DNA of 64,000 nucleotides from Desulfovibrio sp. MES5 (GTDB lineage: Bacteria > Desulfobacterota > Desulfovibrionia > Desulfovibrionales > Desulfovibrionaceae), in assembly GCF_002237645.1 (NCBI RefSeq), contig NZ_MJUZ01000012.1:1-64000 (forward strand), given 5' to 3'. How positions within the stretch are numbered: position 1 is the first letter of the stretch; each line of letters starts with the position of its first letter. Below the pieces are notes generated by a model that worked only from the letters and a program-made list of their open reading frames with translations, was not told the origin of the DNA and searched no databases. Shown one piece after another: positions 16,012 to 24,509 of the stretch. Made by a program: the position numbers and the translations under genes.

Positions 16012-17241
16012 ATGTTTTACGGATGGAAAATCAGTCTGCTGTCCATGAGTGGCAATTTTATGTTGCAGGGCAGTGTGCTCTACTGCATGAACGCGTTTAT
16101 GGAACCCCTGTGCGAGGCCTATAACTGGACCCGCGCGGAACTCAACATCAGCATGGCTGTGGCCGCCCTTGTGGGGCAGCTGGCCATGCCGGTGGCGGCT
16201 TCGCTGTCTGCACGGTTTTCATTGCGCCGCCTTATGACCTGGGGGGCGCTTGTGGGCGGGGTGGCCACCATTCTTCAGGGTATGACCGGCAATTTGGCGC
16301 TTTTTACCCTGCTGCTCACCATTGCCTGGAGCGCCACCCAGATATGCGGCGGCGTTGTGGGCAATGCTCTGGTGAGCAACTGGTTCTATTATTTTCGTGG
16401 TCGGGCCTTTGGCATTGCCAACGCGGGCACGTCGCTGTCGGGCGTTGTGCTGCCTCTGGCAGCCATGGTGCTGATCAACCGTTTTGACGTGGCTACAGCC
16501 TATCTTGTGATCGGCCTGCTGACCTGCGCGCTGGCCCCTCTGTCCTGGGCGCTGGTTCGCGATACGCCGCAGGCCATGCACCTGCACCCGGACGGCAGAA
16601 GACACGACCCCCCGGTGAGCCGCAAGCGGCGGGCGCCGGACACATCCTTCACAGGGCTTTTGCATTCGCCCCGCGCCTACTGCATGGGAATGGCCTTTGG
16701 TCTGGCGCTCATGGTCAGTTCGTCGGTCATGAGCCAGATGAAACCCCGGTTTGTGGACCTGGGCATTGCTCCCTATCCGGCCATGCTGCTGGCCTGCTCC
16801 GCCGCGTTGTGCGCGGCTCTCGGCAAGTATGTGTGGGGCTGGGCCTGCGACCGCTTTAGCCCTTTGACCGCCGTTCACGGCATTATGCTGGCCTGCGCCG
16901 CAAGTCTGTGCCTGGGCCTTCTGCCGCCCAGCCTGTGGACAATGGGCGTCTTCAGCCTCAGTTTCGGCCTGTGCGTGGGCGGACTGTGGACAGTGCTGCC
17001 CGCCGTGGTTTCCTACTATTACGGCAGCGGCAATTTTTTGCCGTCGTACAAGTTCGTGTCCATCTTCATCATGCTGCGCTGCGTGGGATATCCCATAATG
17101 GGCTATTCCTACGAAATCACGGGCGGCTATGGGGCTGCGGATGTTGTTTTTGTGGGCCTTTTGCTGCTTTCGCTGGGATTGAGCATGTACCTGCGTGACG
17201 GCGACGCCGTTGAGGGCGCTGTTCGCCGACGCAAGATATAG
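16012..17241 (+). CDS. MFS transporter, OFA (oxalate/formate antiporter)-like
   Basis: 409 residues from ATG 16012, preceded by GAGGA at the right distance; in-frame starts upstream lack signals. Twelve predicted membrane helices. The opening MFYGWKISLLSMSGNFMLQG and NWTRAELNISMAV resemble the OFA/monocarboxylate branch of the major facilitator superfamily, so a small organic anion is the likely substrate. It stands alone between flhB and the convergent aromatic operon. Substrate not determinable from sequence. Confidence 0.8.
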   Translation: MFYGWKISLLSMSGNFMLQGSVLYCMNAFMEPLCEAYNWTRAELNISMAVAALVGQLAMPVAASLSARFSLRRLMTWGALVGGVATILQGMTGNLALFTLLLTIAWSATQICGGVVGNALVSNWFYYFRGRAFGIANAGTSLSGVVLPLAAMVLINRFDVATAYLVIGLLTCALAPLSWALVRDTPQAMHLHPDGRRHDPPVSRKRRAPDTSFTGLLHSPRAYCMGMAFGLALMVSSSVMSQMKPRFVDLGIAPYPAMLLACSAALCAALGKYVWGWACDRFSPLTAVHGIMLACAASLCLGLLPPSLWTMGVFSLSFGLCVGGLWTVLPAVVSYYYGSGNFLPSYKFVSIFIMLRCVGYPIMGYSYEITGGYGAADVVFVGLLLLSLGLSMYLRDGDAVEGAVRRRKI

Positions 17242-17368
17242 GGAAACGCTGATTTATTCCGTTTGGCGGCGTTGCTTCACTTTTTTTGAAAAAGTCGAGG
17301 GCGGAAGAGTCCACTCCTGCTTCAAAAAAGCTCGCGCCTTGTCAAACGAAATAACCGCGCGTTTCCAG
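17241..17368 (+). repeat. Imperfect 30-bp inverted repeat after the MFS gene
   Basis: GGAAACGCTGATTTATTCCG (from 17242) pairs with CGAAATAACCGCGCGTTTCC (ending at 17366), with further pairing inward and an inner hairpin around GAGTCCACTC. The whole unit is about 125 bases. It may be a miniature mobile element or a large terminator between the convergent MFS gene and tyrA. Confidence 0.55.
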
Positions 17369-17393
17369 GAGGCTCTTTAATCAGTGCTTCCTT

Positions 17394-17460
17394 GGAGCAA
17401 TTTCACGTTGAAATTGCTCTGGCGGATGCGGAAGCGCAGCTTCAGCCCTTACATCCGGCC
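17394..17460 (+). repeat. GAGCAATTTCA hairpin repeat (type B), overlapping the tyrA 3' end
   Basis: GAGCAATTTCA CGT TGAAATTGCTC is a perfect 11-bp stem followed by TGGCGGATGCGGAAGC. The same unit occurs at 36900-36965 and, diverged, at 24370 and 60730. The tyrA stop codon lies inside it. Confidence 0.7.
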
Positions 17461-18378
17461 TTTGCGCCTGCCCGCACTTTCGGCCTCGTGTTCGCCCTCG
17501 CTCTCGGCCTCCTGCCACCACCAGCCAGCCCGTTCACAGAGCAGATCAATGTCGCCAGCGGCGGCGAGGTTGAGCATCTGCCGGTACTGACGCACGGCTT
17601 CGTGGCTGTGGGCGTTGGCTTCGAACAGCCCTGAGAAAAGGCGGGCGTCCTCCGTGAGCATCTTGCGGGCCGCGTGCTGCCGCCGCCGAAAGGACGGGGT
17701 AAGAAAGGGCAGCAGGTCATCCTGCCCGGCCAGCAGGGCAAAATAGGCCAGGCTGGTAATAAAGTTCATATTCTGGATGCGGGCCATGGCCTGATCGTGC
17801 TTTTCCGCCGAGGTCAGAAAGGTGCGGCAGCCAAGGTCGGCAAAAAAGCCTTCAACCAGAGCCAGGTGTTCCGGCCCCGCATGGTGCCCCGGAGTGATGG
17901 CCACGGGCAGGTCGGCGTCGGCTTCAGGGTTGGGGCCGAAAAGCGGGTGCGTACCCACCACCGGCCCGGCCCAGAGGCGTTCCATCTGGCGCAGGGGCTG
18001 CTCCTTCACGGACGTGATGTCGGCCAGTACCGCAGCGGGCGGCAAATGCGGGCAGACTGCGGCGGTCACCTCGTCAAACACGGCGGCTGGCACGCATATG
18101 ATGGCCATGGCCGCTCCGGCGCAGGCATCCGCCAGTTTTTCCGGCGTAAGGGGCACGTCCGCTCCGGCTATGGCCAGACCGGCGGCCTGGGCGCGCTGTA
18201 TGAGCATGGCTCCCATGCGTCCCTGCGAGCCTATGATGACGGTTTTGCCTCGTGCGTGGGCGGGAGCGGTCTGGCGCGTCCCGCTTTCCCCTATCTGGCC
18301 AGTCTGGCCATCCTGACGTCCTGTTTGCGGTTGTTTAGCCGCCCCTGTTTCCAGGGACTGGCCCGAATGCTCTGTCAT
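17449..18378 (-). CDS. tyrA: Prephenate dehydrogenase (TyrA)
   Basis: 309 residues. A 43-residue polar Gln/Gly-rich extension precedes the Rossmann domain, whose nucleotide loop is VIIGSQGRMGAML (G50, G53, G56). Conserved features follow: ADITSVKEQ, VGTHPLFGP (catalytic His) and the helical dimer domain. It oxidatively decarboxylates prephenate to 4-hydroxyphenylpyruvate for tyrosine. It overlaps aroA by ATGA and is the last gene of the aromatic operon. No chorismate mutase or ACT domain is attached; the C-terminal tail is Glu/Arg-rich and runs into a repeat. Confidence 0.88.
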   Translation of the reverse strand: MTEHSGQSLETGAAKQPQTGRQDGQTGQIGESGTRQTAPAHARGKTVIIGSQGRMGAMLIQRAQAAGLAIAGADVPLTPEKLADACAGAAMAIICVPAAVFDEVTAAVCPHLPPAAVLADITSVKEQPLRQMERLWAGPVVGTHPLFGPNPEADADLPVAITPGHHAGPEHLALVEGFFADLGCRTFLTSAEKHDQAMARIQNMNFITSLAYFALLAGQDDLLPFLTPSFRRRQHAARKMLTEDARLFSGLFEANAHSHEAVRQYRQMLNLAAAGDIDLLCERAGWWWQEAESEGEHEAESAGRRKGRM

Positions 18379-19829
18379 GCCAGCTGCCCCCAGACGTTCC
18401 AGAACTGCGGAAAGGACTTGTTGACCACAGAGGGATCATCCAGGCGCGAGCGCACCGTGGCCTCGGGCAGGCACAGGTCCAGCAGGGCCAGGGACATGGC
18501 TATGCGGTGGTCGTTGTGGGCCGACAGGCTTTGCCCTTCGGGCAGCACAGGGTGATTGGGCTTGCCGTTGTTGCGGCCGCCCAGGCCGTTGATCAGCATG
18601 CCGTCCGAAAGTTCGTCCACAATGACGCCGGTTTTGGCCAGTTCCGTGGCAGGGGCCTTGATGCGGTCAGATTCCTTGTGGCGCAGGTGGGCCACATTGC
18701 GAACGCGCGTGGAACCCTGGGCAAAGGCCGCCAGCATGGCCACTGTGGGCACAAGGTCGGGGCAGTGCCCCATATCCAGTTCCACGCCGTGCAGGCGGGA
18801 GGGATATACCGTGACGGCCTGCGGCTCAACGCTGACCTGCGCGCCCATTTTCTGCAGGATTTCCAGCATGGCGCGGTCGCCTTGCAGGGAGTCGGCACGC
18901 AGACCTTCCACGCGCACGGGGCGGCGGCCCAGAGCGCCAGCGGCCAGCAGGTAGGACGCGCCGGACCAGTCGCCTTCCACCGTGTATTCTCCGGCACGAT
19001 AGTGGCCGGGATACACGATAACGCGCAAGCAGCCGGGCCGGGCCTCGGCAAGCTGACGCCAAGCGCCGTCGGGCAGAATGTTCCATCTGACTTCGGGGGT
19101 GGGGCGGGTGTGCACTTCAAACTGGATGCCGTAGTCGGTAAGGCATTGCAGGGTCAGGCCCACATAGGGCCAGGACACGGCCTTTTGCCCGCCCAGAGAC
19201 AGGGTCAGGGGCGCTGGCCCCATAGGCGCGGCCAGCAAAAGGCCTGAAAAATACTGGCTCGAAATATCCATGCCCAGTTCAACTATGCCATTGCACAGTG
19301 CCGGATCAAGGCCGTCGGCGGTGATCACGCAGGGGGGGCAGTCGGGCTTTTCTTCAAAAACGGTTTTGGCCCCAAGGGTCGCCAGAGCATTGGTCAGTTC
19401 GGCAATGGGCCGCTCATGCATGCGCCCCGCGCCGTGGATGCGAAAAACCCCGTGCCCGGCGGCCAGTACGGCCGTCAGCAGGCGACAGGTGGTGCCGGAC
19501 TCTTCCACGTCACAGGAAAGAGGCGCTGCGGCTGTGCCGCCCGAAGGCCTGCCGTTCATGCCAGTGACGCGCCATGCCCCGGAAGAGGCCGTGCTCTCGG
19601 GCAGTTCCTCCATCTTTGCGCCAGCGGCGCAAAGGATGGCGCGGGTGCGTTCCAGGTCGCGGCTCTCAAGCGTATGGCGCACAGTGGACGTGCCGTGGGC
19701 CAGGGCCGCGCCCATAAGATAGCGGTGCGAAACCGACTTTGAGGCAGGCGCGGTGACCGCCACTGTTTCCGCTGTGTTCGTGACGCCCGCCTTGCTGGCG
19801 GCGGCCACGGTATCCTTGGTCTGGTTCAT
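18375..19829 (-). CDS. aroA: EPSP synthase (AroA)
   Basis: 484 residues, somewhat longer than the usual ~430. Key motifs: APASKSVSHR (PEP and shikimate-3-phosphate Lys), SGTTCRLL, RPIAELTNAL, QYFSGLLLAAP, GDWSGASYLL, RHKESDRI and SAHNDHRIAMS. The SGTTCR loop replaces the common NAGT(A/T)xR, a variation often seen in divergent (class II-like) enzymes. It condenses shikimate-3-phosphate with PEP. ATGA overlaps on both sides (pheA before, tyrA after) tie it to the operon. Confidence 0.93.
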   Translation of the reverse strand: MNQTKDTVAAASKAGVTNTAETVAVTAPASKSVSHRYLMGAALAHGTSTVRHTLESRDLERTRAILCAAGAKMEELPESTASSGAWRVTGMNGRPSGGTAAAPLSCDVEESGTTCRLLTAVLAAGHGVFRIHGAGRMHERPIAELTNALATLGAKTVFEEKPDCPPCVITADGLDPALCNGIVELGMDISSQYFSGLLLAAPMGPAPLTLSLGGQKAVSWPYVGLTLQCLTDYGIQFEVHTRPTPEVRWNILPDGAWRQLAEARPGCLRVIVYPGHYRAGEYTVEGDWSGASYLLAAGALGRRPVRVEGLRADSLQGDRAMLEILQKMGAQVSVEPQAVTVYPSRLHGVELDMGHCPDLVPTVAMLAAFAQGSTRVRNVAHLRHKESDRIKAPATELAKTGVIVDELSDGMLINGLGGRNNGKPNHPVLPEGQSLSAHNDHRIAMSLALLDLCLPEATVRSRLDDPSVVNKSFPQFWNVWGQLA

Positions 19830-21064
19830 GATTCTTGCTGCTCCGATTCTTCCGTATGAAGGTCAAGGCGATCCAGTTGCGGGCCCATAGGGTAGCTGCC
19901 CAGGATGCGAAAGCTGGTGCAGGCTTCGTGCAGTTTTGTCAGCAGGTTTGCATAGCGCGGATCTTCCAGGTCGCTTTCGACATCTGCAAAGAACACGTAC
20001 TTCCAGCACTGGCCGCGCAGGGGGCGCGACTCCAGCTTGCGCATGTTGATGTCGTGTCTGGCCAGCAGGTCCAGCACGTGCGAAAGCGCCCCGGCCTTGT
20101 CCGGCAGGGTGAAGAGCAGCGAGGTTTTGTCTGCTCCGGTGTGGCCGGGCTGCGGGTTCTGCGTTTTGTTGCCGCCCTGCCCGCCGCTGGCCTTGGGGCC
20201 GATGATGACAAAGCGCGTCCAGTTGCCGGGTTCGTCCTCAATGCGGCTGGCAAGAATGCCAAGACCCATGAGGTCGGCCAGCTTGCCGTGTCCGATGGCG
20301 GCGGTATGCCCCTGATCCGGCTGTGCGGCCCGTTGTGCCGCAGCGGCGGTGGATTCCACCGGCACCAGCCCCGCGTTGGGCAGATGGGCGCGCAGCCACC
20401 CGCCGCACTGGGCCAGAGGCTGCGGGTGCGAATACACCGTGCGCACGGCGGCCAGGGAAGGGGCGTTGCTCAAAAGGCAATGGGATATGCGCGAAAAAAG
20501 CTCGGCCTGAATAAAGACGTCGTGTTTGAGAAAAAGGTCAAAGCTCACGCCCACAGTGCCCTGCAGGGAGTTTTCAAGAGGAACGACGCCAAGCTCGCAA
20601 CGGCCTGAAGACACTTCCTCAAAGACCTGCGTCAGGTCGTTGCAGGGATGGAACGTGGCCGCGTGCCCCAGGTACTCCACACCGGCAAAATAGGAAAATG
20701 TGCCTTCGGGGCCGAGATAGGCGACGTTTTGCGGGCGTTGCAGGGCGCGCGAGGAAGAAAAAATCTCGCGCCAGATGGCCCGCAGATGGTCTTCGGGCAA
20801 GGGGCCGGGGTTGCGGGCGGCCAGGCTGTCCAGCACTTCCTTTTCACGCACGGGCTTGAAGATGATGCCCGGCACGTCGGCCTTGATGTGCCCGACCTCG
20901 CGGCTCAGGGCCGCGCGGCGGTTGAAAAGAGACAGCAGATTCTGATCCACCGCGTCTATTTCATTGCGGATGGCCGAAAGGCGCTCCTCGGCATTGCCGG
21001 GCTGCTCTTGGCCCCCTGCGTTGTGCCGGGCGGCATCGGGCCAGTGGCTGTTGCTGCCGTCCAT
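19826..21064 (-). CDS. pheA: Bifunctional chorismate mutase / prephenate dehydratase (P-protein)
   Basis: 412 residues from ATG 21064, which has GGAGG upstream and starts one base after the previous gene's TAG. Domains: AroQ chorismate mutase (about 27-105, RNEIDAVDQNLLSLFNRRAALSREVGHIK), prephenate dehydratase (about 112-295, YLGPEGTFS and NWTRFVIIG) and a C-terminal ACT domain with the Phe-binding ESRP motif (KLESRPLRG). It makes phenylpyruvate from chorismate and should be feedback-inhibited by Phe. It supplies the chorismate mutase step also needed by tyrA. Confidence 0.95.
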   Translation of the reverse strand: MDGSNSHWPDAARHNAGGQEQPGNAEERLSAIRNEIDAVDQNLLSLFNRRAALSREVGHIKADVPGIIFKPVREKEVLDSLAARNPGPLPEDHLRAIWREIFSSSRALQRPQNVAYLGPEGTFSYFAGVEYLGHAATFHPCNDLTQVFEEVSSGRCELGVVPLENSLQGTVGVSFDLFLKHDVFIQAELFSRISHCLLSNAPSLAAVRTVYSHPQPLAQCGGWLRAHLPNAGLVPVESTAAAAQRAAQPDQGHTAAIGHGKLADLMGLGILASRIEDEPGNWTRFVIIGPKASGGQGGNKTQNPQPGHTGADKTSLLFTLPDKAGALSHVLDLLARHDINMRKLESRPLRGQCWKYVFFADVESDLEDPRYANLLTKLHEACTSFRILGSYPMGPQLDRLDLHTEESEQQES

Positions 21065-21065
21065 G

Positions 21066-22049
21066 CTAAACCTCCTGAATGTCTTCGCGCACGCGCATGC
21101 CAAAGTGGCGGCCAGCTTCGTCCAAACGGCAAAGCACGCGGTCGCCGGGCTTGAGGCCCACAACGCTCACGGCTTCGCCCTCTGGCGTGGTCAGGCGGAT
21201 GGTTTCGGCATTCTGCAGAAAAACAGCGCCAGTCTTTACGCCGTCCTCGGTCTGCACCTGCGCTTCCACCAGCAGCATGGGGCGCACTTCAATCTTGACC
21301 CGCCCAAGGGTGCCCACGCTGGTTTCACCGGTATAGTCCACAATGAGCACTTCCTGCCCGGCCCTGAACTCGCCAAGGTAGGTGGTCTGGTCGCCTGGCA
21401 GGCGCACATAGGCGTGCACGGCTCCGGCATTGACCCTGAAGGGGCGTGCGGCCACATATTCGTTGTGCTCGGTCTCGGCGTGCACAAGAAAGGTGAACGC
21501 GCTGGAGTTGCCCACCAGCATGCCCTGGCCCTTGCGCAACAGCGAAAGGGTGTCGGCGCAGACGCGGTGTCCAAGGCCGACGGATTCCACACGGGTGACC
21601 ACGCCGGTCTGCAGCTCCTCGCGGGTGCGGGCCATCTTGCATTGGGCCACGATATCCTTGAGGTCCGACACGGCCTCTCTGGATACAACAATGCCCGCCA
21701 CACCGCGTTCCAGAATTCCTGCGGCAAGGCGGGCCTCGTCCAGCGTTCCGGCCTCGGCCAGTACACTGTCGCTCTGCGCCAGAAGGTTTTCTACCGGTAT
21801 TACCTCCCAACCGCGAGCCAGCACCACGCGCTCCCCGGCCAGCAGCCTTTGCAGCACGGCCTCTTCATCAGCCTTGGCATTGAGTACCGCCATGGGCGTT
21901 TCTTCGGCGGCCCATACGGTGCAGCGCGAAAGACCAGCCACCTGTTGCACATGCTCGCGGGGCACAATGACGCCGTCCACGCCGGATTCAAGGGCCAGCG
22001 TCACGTCGCCTTTATCAAAGGGAGTGCAGTTGAAGTAAATGCGTGACAT
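21066..22049 (-). CDS. 3-dehydroquinate synthase II (archaeal type, AroB')
   Basis: 327 residues from ATG 22049 (GGGAG upstream, two bases after the preceding stop). The sequence matches the MJ1249-type family: N-terminal ESGVDGVIVP, central VESVGLGHRVCADT and GMLVGNSSAFTFLVHAETEHNEYVAARPFRVNAGAVHAY, and the C-terminal beta-rich part. This NAD-dependent enzyme converts the ADH synthase product to 3-dehydroquinate, replacing classical AroB. Its partner aldolase lies immediately upstream, and pheA-aroA-tyrA follow. Confidence 0.9.
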   Translation of the reverse strand: MSRIYFNCTPFDKGDVTLALESGVDGVIVPREHVQQVAGLSRCTVWAAEETPMAVLNAKADEEAVLQRLLAGERVVLARGWEVIPVENLLAQSDSVLAEAGTLDEARLAAGILERGVAGIVVSREAVSDLKDIVAQCKMARTREELQTGVVTRVESVGLGHRVCADTLSLLRKGQGMLVGNSSAFTFLVHAETEHNEYVAARPFRVNAGAVHAYVRLPGDQTTYLGEFRAGQEVLIVDYTGETSVGTLGRVKIEVRPMLLVEAQVQTEDGVKTGAVFLQNAETIRLTTPEGEAVSVVGLKPGDRVLCRLDEAGRHFGMRVREDIQEV

Positions 22050-22051
22050 GC

Positions 22052-22849
22052 CTATTCTCCCACAATGGTCATGGCCTGATCCACAGAGGCGTTTTCGTGC
22101 ACGATGGCGCGCAGGGCCTTGACGAGGGCCACGCGGTTGGGATGCTGAAAAACGTTGCGGCCCACGGAAATGCCCGCGCCGCCCGCTGCTACGGAGTCGG
22201 AAACCATCTGGAGTATCTGGCGGGTGGATTCCATGCGCTCGCCCCCGGCAATGACCACAGGCACGCAGCAGGAGGAGACCACCTCGGCAAAGCTGTCCAC
22301 ATCGCCGGTGTAGGGAACCTTGACGATGTCCGCGCCCAGCTCCACGCCCACGCGGGCGCAATGGGCCACGATGTTCTTGTCAAAGCCGTTCTGGATCTGC
22401 GGGCCGCGGGCGTACATCATGGCCAGCAGCGGGATATGCCAGTTGTCACAGGCTTCGGCCACGCGGCCAAGGTCGGCCAGCATGAGGCGCTCGTTGGGGT
22501 CGCCAAGGTTGACGTGCACAGAAACGCAGTCCGCGCCGTGCTTGATGCCTTCTTCCACCGTGCCCACCAGGGTCTTGGTGTTGCCGTTGGGCGTCAGGGC
22601 GGTGGAGGCGGAAAGATGGACGATGAGCCCAATGTCTTTGCCCGCGCTGCGGTGGGAGCAGCGCACAAGGCCCTTGTGCATGAGCACGGCGTCCGCTCCA
22701 CCGAGGGCCATGTCGTTGACGGCGCCCCGCATGTCTACAAGGCCGTCCACAGCGCCGATGGTAACGCCGTGATCCATAGGTACGATAATGGTGCGGCCGT
22801 TCTCACGATTGATGATGCGTTCCAGGCGGACTTTTTTGCCAAGGTACAT
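22052..22849 (-). CDS. 2-amino-3,7-dideoxy-D-threo-hept-6-ulosonate (ADH) synthase
   Basis: 265 residues, a class I aldolase of the DhnA/FbaB family. Signatures: MDHGVTIG, DAVLMHKGLV, VHLSASTALTP, PLLAMMYARGP, DIVKVPYTGD (Schiff-base Lys) and VVIAGGERM. In archaea this enzyme joins aspartate semialdehyde to a 6-deoxy-5-ketofructose phosphate and replaces DAHP synthase. GGAG lies before ATG 22849. It is the first structural gene of the operon, about 300 bases downstream of the promoter and controlled by the attenuator described at 22953-23184. Confidence 0.9.
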   Translation of the reverse strand: MYLGKKVRLERIINRENGRTIIVPMDHGVTIGAVDGLVDMRGAVNDMALGGADAVLMHKGLVRCSHRSAGKDIGLIVHLSASTALTPNGNTKTLVGTVEEGIKHGADCVSVHVNLGDPNERLMLADLGRVAEACDNWHIPLLAMMYARGPQIQNGFDKNIVAHCARVGVELGADIVKVPYTGDVDSFAEVVSSCCVPVVIAGGERMESTRQILQMVSDSVAAGGAGISVGRNVFQHPNRVALVKALRAIVHENASVDQAMTIVGE

Positions 22850-22952
22850 GGCTTGCTCCTTTCAGTTGCTGTGCTGCGTAATGCAGATCAATTACATACT
22901 GCCTGTAGCCATGGACCGCGCGGCTGATGCTGTTTTTGTGCCCGGCTGCCCA

Positions 22953-22992
22953 TACAAGAAAAGGGCCGCCGGCGGTTTGCCTGCGGCCCTTT
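22953..22992 (-). terminator. Attenuator terminator of the aromatic operon
   Basis: On the minus strand AAAGGGCCGC (22992-22983) pairs with GCGGCCCTTT (22969-22960), followed by TCTTG. It lies between the leader peptide (stop 23018) and the first structural gene (start 22849), so it can only act as a premature terminator for this operon. Confidence 0.85.
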
Positions 22993-23041
22993 GAACTTGC
23001 TAACTTGTCTTTTCGCGTCAGCGAAGCTCCCGACCACAGGC
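22979..23041 (-). promoter_or_regulatory. Predicted antiterminator of the aromatic operon
   Basis: GCCTGTGGTC (minus strand, 23041-23032, inside the last leader codons) can pair with GGCCGCAGGC (22988-22979) over 10 bp including two G-U pairs. The second arm overlaps the first arm of the terminator (22983-22992), so the two structures exclude each other. An upstream ACCACA (23103-23098) can pair with the TGTGGT of the first arm and release the terminator. Predicted by eye, not tested. Confidence 0.7.
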
Positions 23042-23122
23042 ATCCATAAAGTACGCAAAAAAATACCAGCTATAAAAGCTAGCGGCGTATGAGGAGGTGT
23101 GGTTGGAAGAAATGCGCTGCAT
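23018..23122 (-). CDS. Aromatic leader peptide (attenuation)
   Basis: A 34-codon frame from ATG 23122 to TGA 23018, preceded by AAGGA eight bases upstream. Residues 12-25 read YAASFYSWYFFAYF: nine of fourteen are aromatic (4 Tyr, 4 Phe, 1 Trp), against none elsewhere in the peptide. This is the signature of a ribosome-stalling leader peptide such as pheL or trpL, here covering all three aromatic amino acids at once. A consensus promoter lies upstream and a terminator with alternative pairing downstream, then the whole aromatic operon. When charged aromatic tRNAs are scarce the ribosome should stall and favour the antiterminator. Confidence 0.88.
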   Translation of the reverse strand: MQRISSNHTSSYAASFYSWYFFAYFMDACGRELR

Positions 23123-23154
23123 CACAAAAATCCTTTTTAAAAACTTCTGAAAAA

Positions 23155-23184
23155 GAACTACGCCTGTTGGGCGTGGGGTGTCAA
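23155..23184 (-). promoter_or_regulatory. Promoter of the aromatic operon
   Basis: On the minus strand a perfect TTGACA (23184-23179) is followed after 18 bp by TAGTTC (23160-23155). Transcription should start near 23148, about 26 bases before the leader peptide ATG. Confidence 0.65.
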
Positions 23185-23227
23185 GAATATTGTTGAAAAA
23201 GTGGGATATTTTTTTATTATGCTGATT

Positions 23228-24358
23228 TTATTTCTTTTTATTGTCTGAAGGTTCGTTTTCCGTATGCGTCTGAGGGGCTGGCGCAGCGCCGTGGGCGGTC
23301 TGGGGCCGCAACTTGCGGGTTTCAAGCCGCTTGAGCACAAAGTCGGTGGGTTTCATGTCTTCCGGCACGGCGTCCAGGCTGAACTCTGCCCGGCCCAGGG
23401 TGCGGTGCCCTCCGGCCTGCCCCACATCATAAAAGCACGCGTCGGCCAGACGGCCAATATCCCTTGCGCCGTCGCCACGAAAGATGACGATGACGGTTTT
23501 GTCCACAATGCCGCTGACCGCAATCCACTTGAGGCCGTGAACACGGGTGAAGAAATCCGCCACGGCCACCAGCAGGTCGGCGCTGTTGACCTCATTGAGC
23601 CAGGCAAAGGCCCCGTTGCCCCGGCAGTCGGTAAGGCTGCGGAAGGCCCGCGAAAAAAGCGGCAGCCATTCGCGCAGGTATTCACTGCGTATGATGCGGC
23701 GCAGCAAATTGTTGTCCGCATGGCGCGACAGCCACTGGTAGGCGCGAAAATCGTCCTCGTCGCCCGAGCGTTCAAAAGCCGCCGTGTCCGTGCGGATGCC
23801 GTAGAGCAGGGCTGTGGCCAGGCGGGGGCTGGGCCGCAGGCGCAGGGCCTGAAAATACCGCGTCATGATGGTGCTGGTGGCGCCAAGCCCGGGGCGTATG
23901 TCGCAAAAGGAGGGGTGCAGGGGCGCAGCCGCCCCGCCATTGGCCGTCGGCAGGGGGTGGTGGTCAATGATGCAGTCGAAGGGTATGCCCTGAAATGCCT
24001 TGTGGTGGTGCGGCTGCGAATCCACAATGGCAAAGCGCGTGTACTGGTCGGCCTTTTCGGGCTGCCAGGCGCGCACGGGGATGCGCAGATAACGGATCAT
24101 GGCCAGATTGTCGGGCCGGGTCACTTCATTGACGCGGGCGATATCGGCATTGTGCACCTTGGGCAGAAGAAGGCGCTTCAGGGCCATGGCCGAGGCCAGA
24201 GCGTCAGGGTCCGCATTGATGAGAATGCACCAGCGGTCGTCTTTGTCCAGATTTTGTCGCCACTCCTTCATCTGGGCGACAATTTCGGTATTGGGCAGCA
24301 TTATGGCGGTCATCCTTCGGGGGAATGGCCCCTGATTGCGCGGCAGCGCGGTTTTCAT
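23228..24358 (-). CDS. DHH-family phosphoesterase
   Basis: 376 residues. The DHH domain motifs are present: NADPDALASAMAL (motif I), IVDSQP (II), DCIIDHHPLP (III, the DHH) and GIRTDT (IV); a DHHA1-like C-terminal domain carries GGHRTLGRAEF. Such proteins (NrnA/RecJ relatives) cleave short oligonucleotides, pAp or linear dinucleotides. Which substrate applies here is unclear. The start is uncertain: ATG 24358 has no good ribosome site, and ATGs at 24313 or 24298 are alternatives. A large repeat element lies just upstream. Confidence 0.85.
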   Translation of the reverse strand: MKTALPRNQGPFPRRMTAIMLPNTEIVAQMKEWRQNLDKDDRWCILINADPDALASAMALKRLLLPKVHNADIARVNEVTRPDNLAMIRYLRIPVRAWQPEKADQYTRFAIVDSQPHHHKAFQGIPFDCIIDHHPLPTANGGAAAPLHPSFCDIRPGLGATSTIMTRYFQALRLRPSPRLATALLYGIRTDTAAFERSGDEDDFRAYQWLSRHADNNLLRRIIRSEYLREWLPLFSRAFRSLTDCRGNGAFAWLNEVNSADLLVAVADFFTRVHGLKWIAVSGIVDKTVIVIFRGDGARDIGRLADACFYDVGQAGGHRTLGRAEFSLDAVPEDMKPTDFVLKRLETRKLRPQTAHGAAPAPQTHTENEPSDNKKK

Positions 24359-24509
24359 TTTCTGGCCGTTAGAGCATTTTTACTTTGAACTTGCTCTGGC
24401 GACTGCGTGAGCAGTCGCCCGTAGCGAAAAGGCGTAAGCGCAGCTTCAGCCGTTGCCCGCAGGGTTTGCCTGAACCGTCTTACGGGGCAGGACAGCATCG
24501 CTACGGATG

